From Streptomyces katrae (GTDB taxonomy: Bacteria > Actinomycetota > Actinomycetes > Streptomycetales > Streptomycetaceae): a DNA stretch of 8,499 nt. This document shows, piece by piece, positions 1 through 5,877 of the stretch; position 1 is the stretch's first letter; the number at the start of each line of letters is the position of its first letter. Under the pieces are notes generated by a model that did not search any database, had not been told where the DNA came from, and saw only the letters and a program-made list of their open reading frames with translations. The stretch lies in contig NZ_JZWV01000485.1 of the NCBI RefSeq assembly GCF_000966975.1, positions 1 through 8,499 of the forward strand, read 5' to 3'. A program made the position numbers and the translations under genes.

Positions 1-11
1 CCTTGAGGGCC
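1..11. repeat. Terminal direct repeat, left copy
   Basis: The first 11 bases (CCTTGAGGGCC) are identical to the last 11. They fall in oppF codons for A-L-K, in the same frame as the right copy. Similarity stops after 11 bases because the window ends on one side. Confidence 0.8.
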
Positions 12-271
12 CTGCCCGACAGCTTCGTGATGTCCTCGCCCTTGTACGAGATCGATCCGGCGGTCGGGCGCTCCAGGTGGACGAGCATCCTGGCCACGGT
101 GGACTTCCCGCAGCCGGACTCGCCGACGATGCCGAGGGTCTCGCCGGCCGCGAGGCCGAAGGAGACCCCGTCGACGGCCTTGACCGCGCCGATCTGCTTC
201 TTGAAGAGGACGCCCTGGGTGAGGGGGTAGTGCTTGACGAGGTCGCGGACCTCCAGGAGGGGCTCAGGCAC
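1..271 (-). CDS. oppF: Oligopeptide ABC transporter ATP-binding protein, OppF type (N-terminal 90 codons; runs off the left edge)
   Basis: This is the second cytoplasmic ATPase of the peptide importer, which would pair with OppD to power uptake. Only the N-terminal part is in the window. It opens as an ABC domain (residues 5-11 LLEVRDL) and has a complete Walker A at residues 50-58 (GESGCGKST). Residues 76-90 match the region just before the Q-loop. The start is GTG at 271-269, inside the last codons of oppD; AAGGAG at 284-279 lies 7 nt upstream. The 8-bp overlap with the oppD stop implies translational coupling. Q-loop, signature, Walker B and C-terminal domain are missing because the window ends at residue 90. 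The oppF fragment at the other end of the window begins at the same codons (A-L-K), so the two could be halves of one gene. The family call is certain; OppF rather than DppF naming is by position in the operon. Confidence 0.93.
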   Translation of the reverse strand, partial: MPEPLLEVRDLVKHYPLTQGVLFKKQIGAVKAVDGVSFGLAAGETLGIVGESGCGKSTVARMLVHLERPTAGSISYKGEDITKLSGRALK

Positions 272-1238
272 CGAGGCACTCCTTCCAGAAGAAGCAGGCG
301 CTGGCCCGGTCCGGGGCGACCTCCGCGAGCGGCGGGACCTCGGTGCGGCAGACGGGGCGGGCCATGGGACAGCGCGGGTTGAAGGCGCAGCCGGGCGGGA
401 TGGCCAGCAGGTTGGGGGGCAGGCCCTTGATGGCGTACAGCTCCTGGCCCTTCTGGTCCAGGCGCGGGATCGAGTCCAGCAGGCCCCGGGTGTAGGGGTG
501 GGCGGGTGCCCTGTAGATGGCGTGGACGGGGGCGGACTCGACGATCCGGCCCGCGTACATGACGGCGATCCTGTCGGCGACGTCGGCGACGACGCCGAGG
601 TCGTGGGTGATCAGGATCAGCCCCATGCCGAGTTCCCGCTGGAGCTCGGCGAGCAGGTCCATGACCTGCGCCTGGACGGTGACGTCGAGAGCGGTGGTGG
701 GTTCGTCGGCGATGATCAGCGAGGGTTCCAGGGCCAGCGCCATGGCGATCATGATGCGCTGGCGCATGCCGCCGGAGAACTGGTGCGGGTAGTCCGCCAC
801 GCGCTGCCGGGCGGCGGGGATCTTCACCCGGTCCATCAGCTCGACGGCCTTGGCGCGGGAGTCCTTGCGGGACATGCCGCGGTGGATCTCGAACATCTCG
901 CCGAGCTGGGCACCGACGCTGAGGACGGGGTTGAGGGAGGAGAGGGCGTCCTGGAAGATCATCGCCATCTCGGCGCCGCGGATCCTCCTGCGCTCGTCCT
1001 CCTTCATCTTCAGCAGGTCCTTGCCCTTGAAGAGGATCCGGCCGCCCGCGATCCGGCCGGGCGGCGTGTCGAGGATCCCCATCACGGCCTGGGCCGTCAC
1101 CGACTTCCCGGAGCCCGATTCGCCGAGCACGGCGAGCGTCTCCCCCTCGTCCACCGAGTAGTTCACCCCGTTGACGGCCTTGGCGACCCCGTCGCGGGTG
1201 GTGAACTCCACGTGCAGATCGCGGACTTCGAGCAGCAT
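264..1238 (-). CDS. oppD: Oligopeptide ABC transporter ATP-binding protein, OppD type
   Basis: This is the first of the two ATPases that bind the cytoplasmic face of OppB/OppC and hydrolyse ATP during peptide import. Numbered from the ATG at 1238 (324 aa), the ABC motifs are all intact: Walker A at 39-46 (GESGSGKS), Q-loop around 96, signature FSGGMRQR at 154-161, Walker B LIIADEP at 174-180, D-loop TALD and H-loop THD at 211-213. After the nucleotide-binding domain comes the oligo_HPY-type C-terminal extension typical of Opp/Dpp ATPases. It has four cysteines (284, 290, 297, 315) in a GC-x5-C-x6-C arrangement plus a distal one, a pattern linked to a [4Fe-4S] cluster in some OppD/DppD proteins. 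Two starts are possible. GTG at 1250 overlaps the only ribosome site (AGGAG, about 1254-1250), whereas ATG at 1238 sits 11 nt after it and begins MLLEVRDL, so ATG is preferred. It lies 15 nt after the oppC stop. Confidence 0.95.
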   Translation of the reverse strand: MLLEVRDLHVEFTTRDGVAKAVNGVNYSVDEGETLAVLGESGSGKSVTAQAVMGILDTPPGRIAGGRILFKGKDLLKMKEDERRRIRGAEMAMIFQDALSSLNPVLSVGAQLGEMFEIHRGMSRKDSRAKAVELMDRVKIPAARQRVADYPHQFSGGMRQRIMIAMALALEPSLIIADEPTTALDVTVQAQVMDLLAELQRELGMGLILITHDLGVVADVADRIAVMYAGRIVESAPVHAIYRAPAHPYTRGLLDSIPRLDQKGQELYAIKGLPPNLLAIPPGCAFNPRCPMARPVCRTEVPPLAEVAPDRASACFFWKECLGA

Positions 1239-1253
1239 CTGGCGGCTCACTCC

Positions 1254-2255
1254 TCAGCGCAGCTTGGGGTCGAGGGCGTCGCGCACGGCGTCGCCGAGCA
1301 TGATGAAGGCGAGCACGGTCAGGCTCAGGGCCAGGGCCGGCCAGAGCAGCATGTGCGGGGCGTTGCGGATCTGGGAGGCGGCGTTGGAGATGTCGATGCC
1401 CCAGGAGACGGTGGGCGGGCGCAGGCCCACGCCGAGGAAGGACAGGGTCGCCTCCAGGGCGATGTAGGTGCCGAGGGCGATGGTGGCGACGACGATGACG
1501 GGGGCGACGGCGTTGGGCGCGACGTGCCGCAGCAGGATGCGGGCGTTGCCGGCGCCGAGGGCCCGGGCGGCCTGGACGTAGTCGTTCTGTTTGGCGGTGA
1601 TCACCGAGCCGCGGGCGATGCGGGCGAGCTGCGGCCAGCCGAGGAGCACGATGAAGCCGACCACCGGCCAGACGGTGGTGCTGGTGACCACGGACAGGAA
1701 GACGAGCCCGCCGAGGACGACGGGGATCCCGAAGAAGATGTCCGCCACCCGGGAGAGCAGGGAGTCGCCCCAGCCGCCGAAGAAGCCGGCGAGCCCGCCG
1801 AGGGCGGAGCCGAGCAGGGCGGCGCCGAGGGTGGCGCAGATGCCGACGGTGATGGAGGCGCGGGCCCCGTACACGGTGCGGGTGTAGACGTCGCAGCCCT
1901 GGGTGTCGTAGCCGAAGGGGTGTCCGGGTGAGGAGCCCTGCTGCGATTTCGACAGCTCGCAGTGGAGCGGGTCGCCGCTCGCGATGAGCTGGGGCCACAG
2001 GGAAATGACCACGAGGAAGAGGATGAAGAGGGAGGAGATCACGAAGACGGGATTGCGGCGCAGCTGGTGCCAGGCGTCGGACCACAGGGAGCGGGCCCGT
2101 TCCCGGGGCGCCGAGGGGTCGGGGTCGAGCGGCTTCTCCAGGCTCTCGGCCTCGTCCAGGGCGAGGTCCATGGCACCTCCCTGCCCGGTCGGGGCGACGG
2201 CCTCGTTCTCGCCCGGTCCCACCGGGTCGTAGGGCTGTGGTTCGGGTTCAGGCAT
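1254..2255 (-). CDS. oppC: Oligopeptide ABC transporter permease, OppC type
   Basis: One of the two membrane subunits forming the peptide channel. It has 333 aa. Residues 1-65 are a Pro/Glu/Asp-rich cytoplasmic extension without hydrophobic segments. The first membrane helix is near 70-91, followed by an extracytoplasmic loop (92-130) holding C99 and C121, which could form a disulfide. About five further helices follow from 134 onward. The cytoplasmic EAA loop that docks the ATPases is clear at 229-250 (AARALGAG, then LLRHVAPNAV). The ATG at 2255 overlaps the oppB stop by 8 bp and has GAGGA 6 nt upstream, favouring coupled translation. A second in-frame ATG at 2171 (residue 29) follows GGGAGG by 4 nt and would give a 305-residue protein, nearer the usual OppC length. 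I keep the longer start because of the overlap. The family assignment is firm; substrate specificity is not readable here. Confidence 0.95.
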   Translation of the reverse strand: MPEPEPQPYDPVGPGENEAVAPTGQGGAMDLALDEAESLEKPLDPDPSAPRERARSLWSDAWHQLRRNPVFVISSLFILFLVVISLWPQLIASGDPLHCELSKSQQGSSPGHPFGYDTQGCDVYTRTVYGARASITVGICATLGAALLGSALGGLAGFFGGWGDSLLSRVADIFFGIPVVLGGLVFLSVVTSTTVWPVVGFIVLLGWPQLARIARGSVITAKQNDYVQAARALGAGNARILLRHVAPNAVAPVIVVATIALGTYIALEATLSFLGVGLRPPTVSWGIDISNAASQIRNAPHMLLWPALALSLTVLAFIMLGDAVRDALDPKLR

Positions 2256-3171
2256 AGCGGATCCTCGGGTCCAGGACCGCGTAGAGCAGGTCGACGAGCA
2301 GGTTCGCCACGAGGAAGACGATGACGAGGATGGTCACGAAGCCCACCACGGTGGGCGAGTTGCCGCGCAGGATGCCCTGGTAGAGCTGGTAGCCGACGCC
2401 GTGGATGTTGAAGATCCGCTCGGTGACGATGGCGCCGCCCATGAGGGCGCCGATGTCGGTGCCGATGAAGGTGACCACCGGGATGAGGGAGTTGCGCAGC
2501 AGGTGGCGGCCGACGACCCGGCGGCGCGGCAGTCCCTTGGCGACGGCGGTGCGGACGTAGTCGGCCTTGGCGTTCTCGGCGATGGAGGTCCGCGAGAGCC
2601 GGGTGACGTAGGCGAGGGAGACCAGGGCCAGGACGATGCCGGGCAGGATCAGCTCGTCGAAGGGGGCGTCCGGGGAGACGGTGGGCCGCACCCAGCCCCA
2701 TTTGACGCCGAAGAGGTACTGGAGCAGGTAGCCGGTGACGAAGGTGGGCACGGAGATGACGACGAGGGTGGCCACCAGCAGGGTGGTGTCGATCGTCTTG
2801 CCCCGGCGCAGTCCGCTGACCACGCCGAGGCTGATGCCGACGACGATCTCGATGAGGATCGCGACGCAGGTGAGGCGGAGGGTGACGGGGAAGGCGGAGG
2901 CCATCAGATCGGTGACCGACTGGCCGTTGAAGGCCGTGCCGAAGTCGCCCTTGAAGATCTGCCCCATGTAGTGGACGTACTGCTGCCACAGGGGGCGGTC
3001 GAGGTAGAGGTCCTTGCGGATGCGGGCGGCGGTGGCGGGGTCGGGGGCCTTGTCCCCGAAGAGGGCGGCCACGGGGTCGCCGAGGGCGTAGACCATGAAG
3101 AAGATCAGGAAGGTGCTGCCGATGAACACGGGGATCATCTGGAGCAGCCGCCGGATCACATAACGTCCCAT
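2248..3171 (-). CDS. oppB: Oligopeptide ABC transporter permease, OppB type
   Basis: The other membrane half of the peptide channel, partner of OppC. At 307 aa it is normal OppB length. It starts with the characteristic amphipathic MGRYVIRRLLQMIPVF followed by helix 1 (about 9-30). An extracytoplasmic region follows (about 31-95), including LDRPLWQQYVHYMGQIFKGD, the conserved family segment. Helices then lie at roughly 98-120, 129-153, 172-190, 234-255 and 275-300. The EAA docking loop is at 208-231 (TAVAKGLPRRRVVGRHLLRN); the usual final H-x-x-P-N is here LLRNSLIP. The start is ATG at 3171-3169 with GGAG 6 nt upstream. It begins 34 nt after the SBP2 gene with no strong hairpin between them, so the two are probably cotranscribed. 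Its stop overlaps the oppC start (ATGCCTGA, 2255-2248). No frameshift or missing element is seen. Confidence 0.96.
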   Translation of the reverse strand: MGRYVIRRLLQMIPVFIGSTFLIFFMVYALGDPVAALFGDKAPDPATAARIRKDLYLDRPLWQQYVHYMGQIFKGDFGTAFNGQSVTDLMASAFPVTLRLTCVAILIEIVVGISLGVVSGLRRGKTIDTTLLVATLVVISVPTFVTGYLLQYLFGVKWGWVRPTVSPDAPFDELILPGIVLALVSLAYVTRLSRTSIAENAKADYVRTAVAKGLPRRRVVGRHLLRNSLIPVVTFIGTDIGALMGGAIVTERIFNIHGVGYQLYQGILRGNSPTVVGFVTILVIVFLVANLLVDLLYAVLDPRIRYA

Positions 3172-3205
3172 GGATGCTCCAGGGTGTCGGGCTCGGCGGC
3201 GGGGG

Positions 3206-4837
3206 TCAGCTGACCTTGATCTCGTTGTAGACGGGGACGCTGAACTGGTTCAGGGCGACGTCGGAGATCCGCTCGGAGTGCCCGGCGCTGCCGTTCTGGT
3301 ACCAGAGGGGGATGGCCGGCATCTGCTCGGCGAGGATCTTCTCGGCGTCCTGGAACTTCGCGACGGCCTTGGCGGTGTCGCTCTCCTGGTTGGCCTCGTC
3401 GACCAGCTTGTCGAAGTCGGGGCTGCTGAACTTGCCGTAGTTGGAGGAGGCGCCGGTGTAGTACAGCGGCTGGAGGAAGTTCTGGATGAGCGGGTAGTCG
3501 GCCTGCCAGCCGGAACGGAAGGGGCCGGTCAGCTTGTACGCGCTCTGCTGGTTGCGGAAGTCCGCGAAGGTGCCGACGGGGTTGACGGTGCAGACGGGAC
3601 CTTCGCCCAGGGCGTTGTTGACGCTGTTGCAGACGGCTTCCATCCAGTCCCGGTGGGAGCCGGTGTCCACGTTCGAGGTGAGGGTCATCTTGCCGCCGGG
3701 CAGGCCGCCGCCCTCCTGGATGAGCTTCTTGGCCTCGGCGGGGTTGAACTTGCAGGCGTCGCCGCAGAGCGTGGCGTTGAAGCCGCCCTTCGCTCCGAGG
3801 GCCGGCGAGGTCCAGTCCTTGGCCGGGGTGCGGGTCTCGCGGAAGATCTGCTCGGTGATCTCGTCGCGGTTGATGGCCATGGAGATGCCGCGGCGGACCT
3901 TGTCCGACCCCTCCTTGCTCCACTGCGGGTCGTACAGGGGGAAGGTGAGGGTCTGGATGATGAGGGCGGGCTGGTTGATGTACCGGTCGCCGAGGTCGTT
4001 CTTGACGTTCTTCAGCTGCTGGGCCGGGATGTCGTCGACGAGGTCGAGGTTGCCGGAGATCAGATCGGTGTAGGCCGTGTTGTTGTCGGTGTAGACCTTG
4101 AGGTCCACGCCGCCGTTCTGCGCCGGGTCGGGGCCCGTGTAGCCGTCCCACTTGCGCAGCTTCATGCCGGTGCCCTTGGTGTACGAGTCCACCGTGTAGG
4201 GGCCGTTGCCGACCGGCTTGTTGAGCCAGCCGGAGTGGTCGGTGAAGAAGGCCTTGGGCAGCGGGGAGAAGGCCTGGTAGCCGAGGGTCTCGGGCCAGGT
4301 GGAGAACTTCGACTTCAGTGCCACGGTGAAGGTCTTGGGGTCCTTGACCACCAGTCCGGACATGGTCTTGGCCTTGGGCTCCCCGGAGGCGGGGTGCAGG
4401 TCCTCGTAGCCGACGATGCTGGCGAAGAAGGTGGCGTTGTTCTGCTTGTTGCGCACGTCGGCCGCGTAGTTCCAGGCGTCGACGAAGGACTGGGCGGTGA
4501 CCGGTTCGTCGTTGCTGAACTTCCAGCCGTCCTTCAGGGTGATGGTGAAGTTCTGGCTGTCGGTGGTCTCGATCTTCTCGGCGACCATGTCGCGGGCCTC
4601 GCCGGTCTTGGCGTCGTAGCGCTTGAGGCCGCGGAAGAGCATGTCGAGGACCTTGCCGCCCTGCACCTCGTTGGTGTTGGCCGGCTCGAGCGGGTTCTGC
4701 GGGTCGCCCCAGGAGGAGCTGACGATCCCCGCCGCACCGCCGCCACCGCCGCTGTCGCTCCCGCCGCCGCAGGCCGTCGCCGCGAGGGCGACGGCCACCG
4801 CACATGCGGCCCACTTGGCGTGGGTGGCTCCGCGCAT
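3206..4837 (-). CDS. oppA: Oligopeptide-binding lipoprotein, SBP_bac_5 family (SBP2, first gene of the opp operon)
   Basis: Extracellular, membrane-anchored receptor that binds peptide and delivers it to OppB/OppC. It has 543 aa, with a lipoprotein signal peptide at residues 1-22 (MRGATHAKWAAC, then an Ala/Val-rich core). The ATAC lipobox puts the lipidated cysteine at 23, followed by a Gly/Ser linker to about 37. The mature part shows family 5 landmarks: LFRGLKRYD (68-75), ITLKDGWKFSNDEPVTAQSF (99-118), PVGNGPY (208-214), RRGISMAINR (315-324) and FNPAEAKKLIQEGG (364-377). Four further cysteines (358, 362, 403, 416) could form two disulfides; SBP1 lacks all of them. Ten codons upstream there is another in-frame start (4867), but AGGAGG at 4849-4844, 6 nt before ATG 4837, together with the signal peptide fixes the start. 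Being first in the operon it is the dedicated receptor. BldKB-like or general oligopeptide roles are both possible. Confidence 0.95.
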   Translation of the reverse strand: MRGATHAKWAACAVAVALAATACGGGSDSGGGGGAAGIVSSSWGDPQNPLEPANTNEVQGGKVLDMLFRGLKRYDAKTGEARDMVAEKIETTDSQNFTITLKDGWKFSNDEPVTAQSFVDAWNYAADVRNKQNNATFFASIVGYEDLHPASGEPKAKTMSGLVVKDPKTFTVALKSKFSTWPETLGYQAFSPLPKAFFTDHSGWLNKPVGNGPYTVDSYTKGTGMKLRKWDGYTGPDPAQNGGVDLKVYTDNNTAYTDLISGNLDLVDDIPAQQLKNVKNDLGDRYINQPALIIQTLTFPLYDPQWSKEGSDKVRRGISMAINRDEITEQIFRETRTPAKDWTSPALGAKGGFNATLCGDACKFNPAEAKKLIQEGGGLPGGKMTLTSNVDTGSHRDWMEAVCNSVNNALGEGPVCTVNPVGTFADFRNQQSAYKLTGPFRSGWQADYPLIQNFLQPLYYTGASSNYGKFSSPDFDKLVDEANQESDTAKAVAKFQDAEKILAEQMPAIPLWYQNGSAGHSERISDVALNQFSVPVYNEIKVS

Positions 4838-4943
4838 GGACTGCCTCCTAGGGGTCCCAAGACTCACTTAGGGGCAATGTCACCCTATGTGCGGGCGCTT
4901 TCACTCTCGGCTGGCCGTTTTGTACCCTCGCGTCCCCTGCCTG
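4838..4943 (-). promoter_or_regulatory. Upstream region of the SBP2-oppBCDF operon, probable promoter
   Basis: This 106-base gap between the acetyltransferase stop and the SBP2 start is the only noncoding space upstream of the operon, so its promoter is most likely here. It is richer in A and T than its surroundings around 4863-4925. On the minus strand it includes ACAAAACGG, GTGAAAG and ACATAGGGTGACATTG. A GTGACA element (-35-like) and TAGGGT (-10-like) can be picked out, but no pair has both good sequence and 16-19 nt spacing, so I do not assign exact boxes. It ends with AGGAGG at 4849-4844. Confidence 0.5.
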
Positions 4944-5835
4944 TCACCCCTGGGGGTGCAACATGAGCTCCCAGGTGTCGACCGCGTAGTGCAGGGCCAT
5001 GCCGTGCGCCTCGTAGAGGGCGAGGGCGCCGGTCTCGTTGAGGGTGTCCACGCCCAGGCCCAGGGTGTCGCGGCCGCGGGCGGCGTAGGCGGCGAAGCCG
5101 TGGCGCAGGAGGTGGGCGCCGATGCCGCGGCCGCGCGCCTCCTGCCGTACGCCGATGTGGCTGATCCAGCCCATGCTGGTGCGGTCGTCGCGGGTGACGA
5201 GGACGGCCGTGTCGCCGCCGCCGGGGAGGCTCGCGATCCACACCAGCGACCAGTCGAGGCGGCGGCCGTCGATGTGGTCGAGCCAGGCCTCGTACGTGCG
5301 GTGGGCGTGGCCGAAGTGGGCGGCGAAGGTCTCCTCGACCAGGGCGTGGGCGCGGCGCCGGTCGGCCTCGTCGGCGGCGCAGTCGCGCAGGACCAGCCCG
5401 CCGGCCGGGGCGGGCGGCAGGTCGGCGGCGGGCGAGAGGGGGCGGGTCATCACCTGGTAGCGGCGGACGCTGCGGTAGCCGCGGCCGGTGAGGAGGCCGA
5501 GGCCGAAGGAGGGGCGGACGTTGAGCTGGACGCGGAGCCGGGCGGCTCAGCAGCGCCAGTGCGGCCCGGTCGTGGCCGGGCAGGACGTAGGGGTCGCCGT
5601 CGATCAGGCCCGGTCCGGAGTCGGCCCACACGAGGGCGTAGCCGACGGGCCGGCCGCCCTGGAAGGCGAGCCAGGAGTCGGTGGCCAGGTCCACGTCGGG
5701 GCGGTTGAGGTCGGCCTCGACGCTGCCGAGGTCGGTCTCGGGTCTGCCGATCTCGAAGAGGTCCACGGCGTTGAGCAGGGCGCAGATGTCCTGGGCGTCC
5801 CCGGGTCCGGCGGCCGCGCCGGCGGGCCGCCGCAA
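4944..5835 (-). pseudogene. Two-domain GNAT-family acetyltransferase, frameshifted (probable pseudogene)
   Basis: Two reading frames together make one tandem GNAT protein of about 296 residues. The N-terminal part (5835 to about 5548) reads DAQDICALLNAVDLFEIGRP through PVGYALVWADSGPG. The frame then degenerates to Pro/Arg-rich sequence. One frame over, from about 5546, the protein resumes as RLRVQLNVRPSFGLGLLTGR and continues to the stop at 4944. This C-terminal GNAT domain has a clear acetyl-CoA motif A (RGRGIGAHLL) and the late NETGALALYEAHGM segment. Removing one base near 5547 would rejoin the frames; as it stands, an in-frame TGA (5549-5547) precedes the second part. The 5' end is also poor: the first available start is TTG at 5835, without a ribosome site and 9 nt past the SBP1 terminator. 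An intact downstream frame from GTG 5453 (169 aa) could still make a single GNAT domain. Substrate unknown. A sequencing error is the main alternative to a true pseudogene. Confidence 0.75.
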
Positions 5836-5843
5836 CCGGCTTT

Positions 5844-5871
5844 GCCCGCCCCCGGGGGTCCGGGGGCGGGC
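5844..5871 (-). terminator. GC-rich hairpin terminator after SBP1
   Basis: A perfect 12-bp inverted repeat (5844-5855 with 5860-5871; arm GCCCGCCCCCGG) has a 4-nt loop and starts 6 nt after the SBP1 stop. There is no U-tract after it on the minus strand, which is common for streptomycete terminators. It separates SBP1 from the acetyltransferase remnant and makes readthrough into the opp operon unlikely. Confidence 0.8.
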
Positions 5872-5877
5872 GGGGCC

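Noticed and set aside
234..1931. Long plus-strand open frame of 565 codons over oppC and oppD.
   Set aside because: It is antisense to well-recognised genes, is dominated by Gly/Asp/Val/Glu runs typical of the reverse frame of GC-rich genes, and has no family-like sequence. The other long plus-strand frames (3170-4966, 5488-7545, 2401-3213) fail for the same reason.
3156..4814. Minus-strand open frame of 552 codons inside SBP2.
   Set aside because: It is an out-of-frame reading of SBP2, rich in Arg/Pro/Gln, with no signal peptide or recognisable domain.
4860..4925. Exact -10/-35 boxes for the SBP2 operon promoter.
   Set aside because: TAGGGT and GTGACA can be found, but no pair has acceptable spacing and sequence together, so only the region is annotated.
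4944..4960. Small hairpin CACCC-CCAG-GGGTG at the acetyltransferase stop, considered as a terminator.
   Set aside because: The 5-bp stem lies inside the last codons and is too weak to claim.
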